In this document: positions 54,204-64,000 of the stretch, one piece after another
How the letters are laid out: each line of letters starts with the position of its first letter
Position numbering within the stretch: the stretch's first letter is position 1
Source of the DNA: Pseudomonas sp. M47T1
Lineage (GTDB): Bacteria; Pseudomonadota; Gammaproteobacteria; Pseudomonadales; Pseudomonadaceae
Assembly: GCF_000263855.1 (NCBI RefSeq)
Contig: NZ_AJWX01000007.1
Location: 62,001-126,000 of the forward strand
DNA length: 64,000 nt
Reading direction: 5' to 3'
Notes under the pieces: generated by a model
Seen by the model: the letters and a program-made list of their open reading frames with translations, nothing else
Told to the model about the DNA's origin: nothing
Databases searched by the model: none
Translations under genes and position numbers: made by a program

Positions 54204-54253
54204 AAAAAGGGGTTCTCCACGTGAGGGCGCCATTGTAGCAGCCACAGACGCAA

Positions 54254-54778
54254 TCAGCACTCACTGAGGCCCTCACGGTACCGAATGGCCAAGCCCTTGA
54301 GCTGCTGACGCCAGCCTTCCAGCACCTCGCGGGTGAGCGCCTCGGGCTCCTCGGGCGCGTCCAGGTTGACTGCCACGATCAACGGCTGGGTGACATCCCC
54401 TTTCACTACCTTGGGCGCCTGGGGTGGACGGTGCAGGGCTGCATGGGCAGCCAGCAGCTCGTAGACCCAAGTGCCGGGCGCCTGCGCCAACTCCACCAGC
54501 TCGGCCATTTCCGGAATGGCAATCTGTGCCAGCACTTCACGGGTCAACAGGTCTTCGGCACGGGGCGTGGCGGCCTGGGGCAGGCGGTAAAAGCCGGCGA
54601 TTTCATGGCACAAGCCAAGCAAGGCACCGTACAAGTGAAACAGCGACGACTCGCGCTCGGCCTGAATGCGTGCCAGGGCATTCATGGCCTGGCCCTGCTC
54701 GGCCTTGCCCATGGCTTCCAGGGACAAGCCAGCGAAGTAAATTTTCTGGTTGGTGCGGGTGTAGAGTTCGTGGGCCAT
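54254..54778 (-). CDS. DUF6586 family protein
   Basis: A 174-residue, mostly helical soluble protein (MAHELYTRTNQKIYFAGLSLEAMGKAEQ, HLYGALLGLCHEIAGFYRLP, PLIVAVNLDAP). It occupies the PA3010 position between topA and sulA. GGAGG lies upstream of ATG 54778. The function is unknown. A longer in-frame reading is discarded because its added residues carry no pattern. Confidence 0.78.
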   Translation of the reverse strand: MAHELYTRTNQKIYFAGLSLEAMGKAEQGQAMNALARIQAERESSLFHLYGALLGLCHEIAGFYRLPQAATPRAEDLLTREVLAQIAIPEMAELVELAQAPGTWVYELLAAHAALHRPPQAPKVVKGDVTQPLIVAVNLDAPEEPEALTREVLEGWRQQLKGLAIRYREGLSEC

Positions 54779-54942
54779 GTGGGCACCCTCCGGTAAAGAC
54801 GGGGTTCGGGCAGACGAACAGTTTCCGTGAAGGGGGGCGCCTACCGCAAGGCAAATTGCATCTGAGTAGCAGTCGGCCATGATGTGCGGGTTCTATCCGC
54901 AAAAAGCACCCCAGCGCAGTGTCTGATACTCCGCGGTGCCTG

Positions 54943-54968
54943 CTTCGCGGGCAGAGCCCGCTCCCACA
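54943..54968. repeat. REP-like palindrome near topA
   Basis: GCGGGCAGAGCCCGC core with TCCCACAC flank, as at 1475-1500. Confidence 0.8.
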
Positions 54969-55010
54969 CAAAGCAGTATTCGTTAAAGGGGAAGGCGTTG
55001 GAGCCTGCAT

Positions 55011-55040
55011 AAAAAAACCGCGCCTGGGCGCGGTTTTTTG
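55011..55040 (-). terminator. Terminator of topA
   Basis: Arms AAAAAAACCGCGCC / GCGCGGTTTTTT with a short loop. It lies 12 bases after the topA stop and has T-runs on both strands. Confidence 0.92.
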
Positions 55041-55051
55041 TTACTGCTGAG

Positions 55052-57682
55052 TCAAGCCGGCTCTTTCTCTTTTGCCCGCTTGTCTTCCACCTTCCAGCTG
55101 TCGCCTTCGTAGAACGCGCGCCAGCCGGTAGGCTTGCCTTCAACCTCGGTCTGCACGTACTGCTCCTTGGTCTTGCGGCTGTAGCGGATCACGGTTGGGC
55201 GGCCATCCGGGTCCTTCTTCGGCGCTTCGCAGAGGAAGTGGTATTTGGGATCGATCTCGTCCTTGTGCGCAATGATCTCGATCACCAGCGGCGCACGGGT
55301 CTCGCGGTTTTTCGGGAACTGGCTGGCGGCCAGGAACAGGCCCGACGCACCGTCACGCAACACATAAGTGTCGTTGACCTTCTCGCACTTGAGCTCTGGC
55401 ATCTTCACCGCGTCCATCTTCGGTGGCGCCGCCTCACCGCTTTTCAGCAGCTTGCGGGTGTTCTTGCACTCAGGGTTGGTGCAGCCGAAGAACTTGCCGA
55501 AACGACCGGTCTTGAGCTGCATCTCGCTGCCGCACTTGTCGCATTCCAGGCTCGGGCCTTCGTAGCCCTTGATGCGGTAGCTGCCTTCTTCGATCTCGTA
55601 GCCCACGCAGTCCGGGTTGTTACCGCAGATGTGCAGTTTGCGCTTCTCATCCAGCAGGTAAGCGTCCATGGCGGTGGCGCAGATCGGGCAGCGGTGCTTG
55701 CCGCGCAGCACCAGCGACTCGGATTCACCCTCGTCATCGGCAGCGATTTCGTCGCCCGGCACCAGGTTGATAGTGGCCTTGCAACGCTCTTTGGGCGGCA
55801 GGCTATAGCCCGAGCAGCCCAGGAACACGCCGGTGGAGGCGGTACGGATCATCATGTGCCGGCCGCATTCGCGGCAGGTGATGTCGGTAGGCGTCGGCTG
55901 GTTGGCGCGCATGCCGCTGTCGGCCGAGCCGGCCACTTCCAGCTTGGTCTTGAAGTCGCCGTAGAACTCGTCCAGCACGTTCTTCCAGTCACGCTCGCCC
56001 TGGGCCACGTCGTCGAGGTTCTCTTCCATGCCGGCGGTGAAACCGTAGTCCATCAGGTTGGAGAAGCTTTCCGACAGGCGTTCGGTGACGATGTCGCCCA
56101 TCTTCTCGGAGTAGAAGCGGCGGTTGTGCAGCGCCACGTAGCCACGATCCTGGATGGTGGAAATGATAGCCGCGTAGGTCGACGGACGACCAATACCGCG
56201 TTTTTCCATCTCTTTCACCAGGCTGGCTTCCGAATAACGGGCCGGCGGCTTGGTGAAGTGCTGGGTAGGGTCCAGCTCGATCAGCTTGAGCACTTCGCCC
56301 TGGTCCATTTCCGGCAGCACGTCGTCATCGCCCGGCTTGGCCATTTGTGGCATTACGCGGGTGTAACCGTCGAACTTGAGGATACGGCCCTTGGCACGCA
56401 GCTCGAAGTCACCGGCGGCGACAGTGACCGTGGTGGACAGGTACTGGGCAGGTGGCATCTGGCAAGCCAAAAACTGGCGCCAGATCAGCTCGTACAGGCG
56501 CTCGGCATCACGCTCCATGCCCGACAGCTTGGTAGGGTGGGTGCTGACGTCGGACGGACGAATGGCTTCGTGGGCCTCCTGGGCGCCTTCCTTGCTGCTG
56601 TATACCATGGGCGCAGCGGGCAGGTACTGCTTGCCGAATTCGTTTTCAATGTAGCTGCGCGCCATTTCAACCGCGTCCGCGGACAGGTTGGTGGAGTCGG
56701 TACGCATGTAAGTGATGTAGCCGGCTTCGTACAGACGCTGGGCCATCATCATGGTCTTCTTCACGCCGAAGCCCAGGCGGTTGCTGGCAGCCTGCTGCAG
56801 GGTCGAGGTGATGAACGGCGCCGACGGCTTGCTGCTGGTCGGCTTGTCTTCACGCTTGACGATGCTGTAGCTCGACGCCTTGAGCTTCTCCAGCGCGGCC
56901 ATGGCCGTGGTTTCGTTCAGCGGCTTGAAGGCTTCGCCCTTCTCGCGCGCCACTTCGAAACGCACCTTGGCGCTCTTGGCGGTGCCCAGGTCGGCGTGGA
57001 TTTCCCAATACTCTTCTGGGTTGAACGCACGAATTTCGCGCTCACGCTCCACCACCAGCTTCACGGCCACCGATTGCACACGGCCTGCGGACAGGCCGCG
57101 GGCTATCTTCGACCACAGTAGCGGCGAGACCATGTAGCCCACCACGCGGTCGAGGAAGCGCCGCGCCTGCTGGGCGTTGACACGATCAATGTCCAGCTCG
57201 CCCGGCGTGGAGAAGGCCTCCTGGATGGCCTTCTTGGTGATTTCGTTGAACACCACGCGCTTGTAGCGGCTGTCATCACCACCGATGGCTTCGCGCAGGT
57301 GCCAGGCAATGGCTTCCCCCTCGCGGTCCAAGTCGGTTGCGAGATAGATGGTGTCGGCATCCTTGGCGAGCCGGCGCAGCTCCTCGATCACCTTCTCCTT
57401 GCCGGGAAGGATCTCGTAGTGGGCTTTCCAGCCGTGCTCCGGGTCTACCCCCATGCGCGCCACCAGTTGCTTGCGCGCCTTTTCCTTGGGCGACAAGACA
57501 GGTGCCTCGGCGGCCGCGGCCTTGCCACGCTTGACCGGTTCTTTCGTGGCGCTAGCCGAACCGCTGGTGGGCAGGTCTCGGATATGGCCGATACTCGACT
57601 TCACCACGTATTGGTTGCCCAGATACTTGTTGATGGTCTTGGCCTTAGCCGGGGATTCCACAATGACCAGCGATTTGCCCAT
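55052..57682 (-). CDS. topA: DNA topoisomerase I
   Basis: An 876-residue type IA topoisomerase that relaxes negative supercoils. The TOPRIM domain starts [22 protein letters not shown], with [13 protein letters not shown] for the metal-binding acids. The catalytic tyrosine is in [14 protein letters not shown]. Zinc-finger repeats ([49 protein letters not shown]) and a basic C-terminus complete it. Length is normal. ATG at 57682; a strong promoter lies upstream at 57741-57769. Confidence 0.97.
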   Translation of the reverse strand: MGKSLVIVESPAKAKTINKYLGNQYVVKSSIGHIRDLPTSGSASATKEPVKRGKAAAAEAPVLSPKEKARKQLVARMGVDPEHGWKAHYEILPGKEKVIEELRRLAKDADTIYLATDLDREGEAIAWHLREAIGGDDSRYKRVVFNEITKKAIQEAFSTPGELDIDRVNAQQARRFLDRVVGYMVSPLLWSKIARGLSAGRVQSVAVKLVVEREREIRAFNPEEYWEIHADLGTAKSAKVRFEVAREKGEAFKPLNETTAMAALEKLKASSYSIVKREDKPTSSKPSAPFITSTLQQAASNRLGFGVKKTMMMAQRLYEAGYITYMRTDSTNLSADAVEMARSYIENEFGKQYLPAAPMVYSSKEGAQEAHEAIRPSDVSTHPTKLSGMERDAERLYELIWRQFLACQMPPAQYLSTTVTVAAGDFELRAKGRILKFDGYTRVMPQMAKPGDDDVLPEMDQGEVLKLIELDPTQHFTKPPARYSEASLVKEMEKRGIGRPSTYAAIISTIQDRGYVALHNRRFYSEKMGDIVTERLSESFSNLMDYGFTAGMEENLDDVAQGERDWKNVLDEFYGDFKTKLEVAGSADSGMRANQPTPTDITCRECGRHMMIRTASTGVFLGCSGYSLPPKERCKATINLVPGDEIAADDEGESESLVLRGKHRCPICATAMDAYLLDEKRKLHICGNNPDCVGYEIEEGSYRIKGYEGPSLECDKCGSEMQLKTGRFGKFFGCTNPECKNTRKLLKSGEAAPPKMDAVKMPELKCEKVNDTYVLRDGASGLFLAASQFPKNRETRAPLVIEIIAHKDEIDPKYHFLCEAPKKDPDGRPTVIRYSRKTKEQYVQTEVEGKPTGWRAFYEGDSWKVEDKRAKEKEPA

Positions 57683-57740
57683 GGATCAGAAAATTCCTGA
57701 ATACTAGAAATGAAAGCGATTGGCGCCTTCGAGGCACCGC

Positions 57741-57769
57741 TATATATAGTGGCTACGAAGTGAGGTCAA
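57741..57769 (-). promoter_or_regulatory. topA promoter
   Basis: Minus strand TTGACC (57769-57764), 17 bases, TATATA (57746-57741) inside the near-palindrome CGCTATATATAGTG. A sigma-70 promoter is supported by sequence only; the AT-rich -10 would suit control by supercoiling. Confidence 0.65.
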
Positions 57770-57779
57770 GCGCGGATGT

Positions 57780-58031
57780 TCAAGCGATCTCGTCGCCGGG
57801 CCGCTCGAACAGGCTCGGTTCGGCCTCGACCAAAGCAAAGCGCGGGACGCGCTCGCCGTCAACTTCAACCGACTCCAGAAACATGCTCAATGGCCGTACC
57901 CACAGGCCAAACTCGCCATACAACGCCTGGTAGCAGACCACCTCTTCCTCGTTTTCGGAATGGCGCGCAACCCCAAACACGCGGTATTGAGGCCCCTTGT
58001 AGTGACGGTAGAGCCCTGGCTGTAACGGCAT
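57780..58031 (-). CDS. DUF1653 family small protein
   Basis: An 83-residue protein of the DUF1653 group (LQPGLYRHYKGPQYRVFGVARHSENEEEVVCYQALYGEFGLWVRPLSMF, then VPRFALVE). Members are short beta-rich proteins of unknown role. ATG at 58031 with GAGGGAA upstream. It lies between fadA and topA on the same strand. Confidence 0.9.
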   Translation of the reverse strand: MPLQPGLYRHYKGPQYRVFGVARHSENEEEVVCYQALYGEFGLWVRPLSMFLESVEVDGERVPRFALVEAEPSLFERPGDEIA

Positions 58032-58065
58032 GTTTCCCTCGCTAAAACAAATATTCTGTAAAAAC

Positions 58066-58092
58066 AAAAACCGGGGCACCTGGCCCCGGTTC
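58066..58092 (-). terminator. Terminator of fadBA
   Basis: On the minus strand AACCGGGGC / GCCCCGGTT with a five-base loop, followed by TTTG and a second T-run. It lies 17 bases after the fadA stop. Confidence 0.88.
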
Positions 58093-58108
58093 GCCGACTC
58101 TCGACCGC

Positions 58109-61461
<3,353 letters not shown>

Positions 61462-62012
61462 CAACTGATCTCCACGATATGGAAGCTGAACAGTACACGC
61501 CAAACGCTGGTACGGGGCCGGCTGGCGCCTAGCGCCGATTGCCGCTCCCCCGCTGCCAGACACACCCGTCAGCGCGATAGTCGGGATTCTGTAAGAGCGT
61601 TCCTACAAGACAAACGCTCAATTCATACGCCCGTTTGATTTGGGTACGCACACATTCACGGAAAAACCGGCAATTGTCAAATGCGCTGAAACACTGCAAA
61701 AACGCGACTTTGCGGTCACGCGTGCGTCAAAACAGCGCACGCAGCCTTTTCGCTGATGACGCAACATTCAGCAACAGCATCGCACACCCTCGTGACAGCC
61801 AGATACGCTGCGGGCTGTGGCAACCAAACGTCGCACAGAGAATAAAAAGAAGGGATTTTTGCGAGCGCCCGACGTAAGCTCCGTTCGCGACTACACTGTC
61901 GACCAAACATCGCGAAAACGTCTTACCGGCCTGCCTGGCCACCCCCAGCCCGACGCAGATTATCGGGCTTTTTAATGCCTGGAATTTAACCGGCCTGGCG
62001 GGCAGAAGACCT
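61462..62012. other. Long gap between fadB and a hypothetical gene; orphan terminator and spaced CAAAC/GTTTG
   Basis: No convincing gene on either strand; the short frames here lack ribosome sites. The region upstream of fadB holds CAAAC (61611-61615) and GTTTG (61633-61637), possible PsrA half-sites spaced too widely for the classic box. The plus strand carries a clean terminator at 61947-61974 with no gene ending there, so a short plus-strand transcript is possible. Confidence 0.5.
61947..61974 (+). terminator. Orphan rho-independent terminator
   Basis: AGCCCGA / TCGGGCT with a nine-base loop, then TTTTTAA. No plus-strand protein gene ends here, and fadB reads away from it. It may end a small RNA. 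Confidence 0.6.
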
Positions 62013-62450
62013 TCAGGCAAGCGCCTTCAACACCTCATCAATCACCACCAGCACCTCGACCTTTCCCCGCTCCCCCCAATACAGGGCAATCATCTGGTGA
62101 CCTGCGTCAACCTTGTAGACATTGGCCGGCAAGCGGGCGAACTGGGCCAGCAATATCGGGTCTTCACACGGCTCGCGCCATTGATTGAGCCAGCTGCCCG
62201 GCTCGGTCTGCCAGTAGCAGAACTGCGCGGCCTGGGCCGAGCGCCGGGGGCGGCAATACTGCGCACAGGGGCTAGGTGGCTCCTTGGGCAGCCAGTGGGG
62301 CCATTGCTGGGGCATGAGCTGCATGGCCATGCCCAGGCGCCGTGCTTCCATGCGCAGGGCCATCTGGCCGCTCTGGTTGCGCGAGGGGCGCAGCCAGACC
62401 ATGGGGCTTAAAACCAGCGCAAGGATTGACACCACTATCCATACCGTCAT
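62013..62450 (-). CDS. Hypothetical membrane-anchored protein (145 aa)
   Basis: One N-terminal transmembrane helix (MTVWIVVSILALVLSPMVWL) followed by a region rich in tryptophan, proline and cysteine (WPHWLPKEPPSPCAQYC, FCYWQTEPGSWLNQWREPCEDP). It then has a C-terminal domain ending VEVLVVIDEVLKALA. The four Cys residues could make disulfides if the domain is periplasmic. Pseudomonads have an uncharacterised gene in this position between fadB and the usp gene. AGGGTG precedes ATG 62450; ATG at 62474 is the alternative. Confidence 0.75.
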   Translation of the reverse strand: MTVWIVVSILALVLSPMVWLRPSRNQSGQMALRMEARRLGMAMQLMPQQWPHWLPKEPPSPCAQYCRPRRSAQAAQFCYWQTEPGSWLNQWREPCEDPILLAQFARLPANVYKVDAGHQMIALYWGERGKVEVLVVIDEVLKALA

Positions 62451-62561
62451 ATGACTGTGCACCCTGTAAAACATTTATAAATGAGTTGGTTAGGACACGC
62501 GCAAACAGACCGACTTGAAACAGGCCATACTTGAACTATCGCCACGTCAGGAGAGCTTCCC

Positions 62562-63002
62562 ATGCCCTACCACCATATTCTGGTCGCCGTCGACCTGACC
62601 GAAGAGTGCGATCCGGTGATTCACCGGGCCCGCGAGCTGTCTGCCAGCCAGGACGCCAAGCTGTCCCTGGTGCACATCGTCGAACCCATGGCCATGGCCT
62701 TTGGTGGCGATGTGCCCATGGACTTGTCGCAACTGCAACAGCAGCAATTCGACCAGGCCAAGGAACGCCTTGAACGGTTGATTACCAAGTATCCGGAACT
62801 GACGAAAGAAAACTGCCACCTGACCTACGGCCAGCCGAAGCAGGAAATACATGGCCTGGCCAAGGAAAAAGGCTGCGACCTGGTGGTGGTGGGCAGTCAC
62901 GCCCGTCATGGCCTGGCATTGCTGCTGGGCTCCACCTCGAACGACGTGCTGCATGGCGCGCCGTGCGATGTACTGGCGGTACGCCTGAAGAAGGCGGAGT
63001 AG
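62562..63002 (+). CDS. Universal stress protein UspA family
   Basis: A 146-residue protein with the UspA fold. It begins MPYHHILVAVDLTEECDPVI and ends in the ATP-binding glycine motif VVVGSHARHGLALLLGSTSNDVL. It binds ATP and helps survival in stationary phase or under low oxygen in family members. CAGGAGAG lies before ATG 62562. It stands alone, convergent with the ABC-F gene, with a palindrome between them. Confidence 0.93.
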   Translation: MPYHHILVAVDLTEECDPVIHRARELSASQDAKLSLVHIVEPMAMAFGGDVPMDLSQLQQQQFDQAKERLERLITKYPELTKENCHLTYGQPKQEIHGLAKEKGCDLVVVGSHARHGLALLLGSTSNDVLHGAPCDVLAVRLKKAE

Positions 63003-63017
63003 CAGCTTCAAGCTTCA

Positions 63018-63054
63018 AGCTGCAAGAAGAGGCACACGCGCCCTTCTTGCAGCT
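63018..63054. repeat. Inverted repeat between usp and ABC-F gene
   Basis: Arms AGCTGCAAGAAG / CTTCTTGCAGCT with a 13-base loop, within a stretch of repeated CAAGCT/AGCTTG words (63003-63072). This is the kind of REP sequence often seen after Pseudomonas genes and may act as a terminator. Confidence 0.8.
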
Positions 63055-63074
63055 TGCAGCTCAAAAGCTGCGCC

Positions 63075-64000
63075 TTAGGCGTCCAGCTCAGCCCAACGCT
63101 CGACCATCTGGTCCAGCTTGGCCTGAGCCTGCTCCAGGTCGGCAATGACCTTGGCGGTCTCTGCAGCCGGCTTCTGGTAGAAACCGGCATCAGCCATGGC
63201 CGCTTCCAAGGCCGCGATCTTCTGCTCCTGAGCCTCGATTTCACCCGGCAAGGCTTCCAGCTCACGCTGCAGCTTGTAGCTGAGTTTCTTCTTGGCCGCT
63301 GGCGCTTCAGTGGCTGGCGCAGGCGCTGCCGCCGGTGCGGTAACCACGGCGCTGTTGAGCTCGGCCTTGCCCGATTTGTTCTCGGTAACACCGAGCAACT
63401 TCGGCGAGCCGCCCTGACGGATCCAGTCCTGATAGCCGCCCACGTACTCGCGCACCTTGCCCTCACCTTCGAACACCAGCGTGCTGGTCACCACGTTATC
63501 CAGGAAGGCCCGGTCGTGGCTGACCATCAGCACGGTGCCCTTGAAGCTGGACAATACTTCTTCCAGCAGCTCCAGGGTTTCCACGTCGAGGTCGTTCGTA
63601 GGTTCGTCGAGCACCAGCAGGTTGGCCGGCTTGCTGAACAGCTTGGCCAGCAGCAGGCGCGCACGCTCGCCACCCGACAGCGCCTTCACCGGCGTACGGG
63701 CACGCTGGGGGCTGAACAGGAAGTCGCCCAGGTAGCTGAGCACGTGGCGGTTCTGGCCGTCGATCTCGATGAAGTCCCGGCCTTCGGCCAGGTTGTCGAT
63801 CACGGTCTTTTCCAGGTCCAACTGGTGACGCAGCTGGTCGAAGTAGGCCACTTCCAGGCGCGTGCCTGCCTCGACCTTGCCGCTGGTGGCTTCCAGGTCG
63901 CCCAGCATCAGCTTGAGCAGCGTGGTCTTGCCAGTACCGTTGGCACCCAACAGGCCGATACGATCCTGGCGCTGCAGCACCATGGAGAAGTCCTTGACCA
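63075..64000 (-). CDS. uup: ABC-F family ATPase (Uup type), C-terminal part
   Basis: About 308 residues of the second half of an ABC-F protein; the N-terminal part lies beyond the right edge. Walker A is GLLGANGTGKTTLLKLML, the signature is ALSGGERARLLLAKL, and Walker B is LLVLDEPTNDLD. A linker rich in Ala-Pro and a C-terminal coiled coil (LSYKLQRELEALPGEIEAQEQKIAALEAAM) are typical of Uup, which acts on ribosomes or DNA rather than membranes. The stop at 63075 is clear. Confidence 0.9.
   Translation of the reverse strand, partial: VKDFSMVLQRQDRIGLLGANGTGKTTLLKLMLGDLEATSGKVEAGTRLEVAYFDQLRHQLDLEKTVIDNLAEGRDFIEIDGQNRHVLSYLGDFLFSPQRARTPVKALSGGERARLLLAKLFSKPANLLVLDEPTNDLDVETLELLEEVLSSFKGTVLMVSHDRAFLDNVVTSTLVFEGEGKVREYVGGYQDWIRQGGSPKLLGVTENKSGKAELNSAVVTAPAAAPAPATEAPAAKKKLSYKLQRELEALPGEIEAQEQKIAALEAAMADAGFYQKPAAETAKVIADLEQAQAKLDQMVERWAELDA

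Noticed and set aside
55238..57121. Long open frame opposite topA (about 627 codons, plus strand)
   Set aside because: Shadow of topA; no recognisable domain and no ribosome site.

Overview
The window looks like Pseudomonas chromosome, most likely the P. putida lineage. Evidence is the GC-rich codon use and pseudomonad gene blocks such as psrA/lexA-sulA-topA-fadAB, tal-rssC-rssB-PilZ-mlaA and lolC-lolD-lolE. Several copies of REP-type palindromes also occur between genes. I saw no tRNA, rRNA, CRISPR array or intact insertion sequence.

Layout. 1-1.4 kb: start of an RND efflux adaptor gene, its divergent TetR repressor and a palindromic operator. 1.5-8.8 kb (minus strand): glutathione peroxidase, then a probable operon tonB-exbB-exbD-TonB receptor-histidine acid phosphatase-DUF1615 lipoprotein, preceded by a leader with three hairpins. 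8.8-12.3 kb: deoC, then an ECF sigma / membrane anti-sigma / periplasmic sensor locus flanked by small WXXGXW-type envelope proteins. I find the same promoter-like sequence in front of three of its transcription units, so this is probably a self-contained envelope or metal-stress regulon. 12.3-23.6 kb: a sugar-acid region with two MFS carriers, a LysR regulator and a seven-gene operon of two dehydrogenases, a reductase, an IlvD/Edd dehydratase, two FAH-fold enzymes and a transporter. A shared palindrome suggests the LysR protein also controls the outlying MFS gene. A small gene with an elaborate folded RNA leader, bounded by 41-bp direct repeats, sits inside this region.

23.7-26.1 kb: NUDIX hydrolase, gene debris and dusA, a known integration target. 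26.3-31.6 kb: transaldolase, the RssB/RssC module, PilZ, MlaA, a degenerate HAD-like protein and DUF4404. 31.6-37.5 kb: queF, lolCDE, a second PilZ protein and glycerophosphodiester phosphodiesterase. 37.5-42.3 kb: sthA, apbE, a chalcone-isomerase-like protein and an MFS gene broken by a one-base frameshift. 42.3-49.8 kb: long-form gap, mfd and a SNF2 helicase. 49.8-64 kb: methylthioinosine phosphorylase, nagZ, psrA/lexA-sulA, topA, fadBA, a universal stress protein and the 3' part of an ABC-F gene.

Most of the window is ordinary core genome. The parts that deserve a second look are the ECF regulon (9.7-12.3 kb), the TonB/phosphatase operon, the RNA-leader cassette (13.8-14.5 kb), the shared LysR palindrome, the debris before dusA and an orphan terminator at about 61.95 kb.
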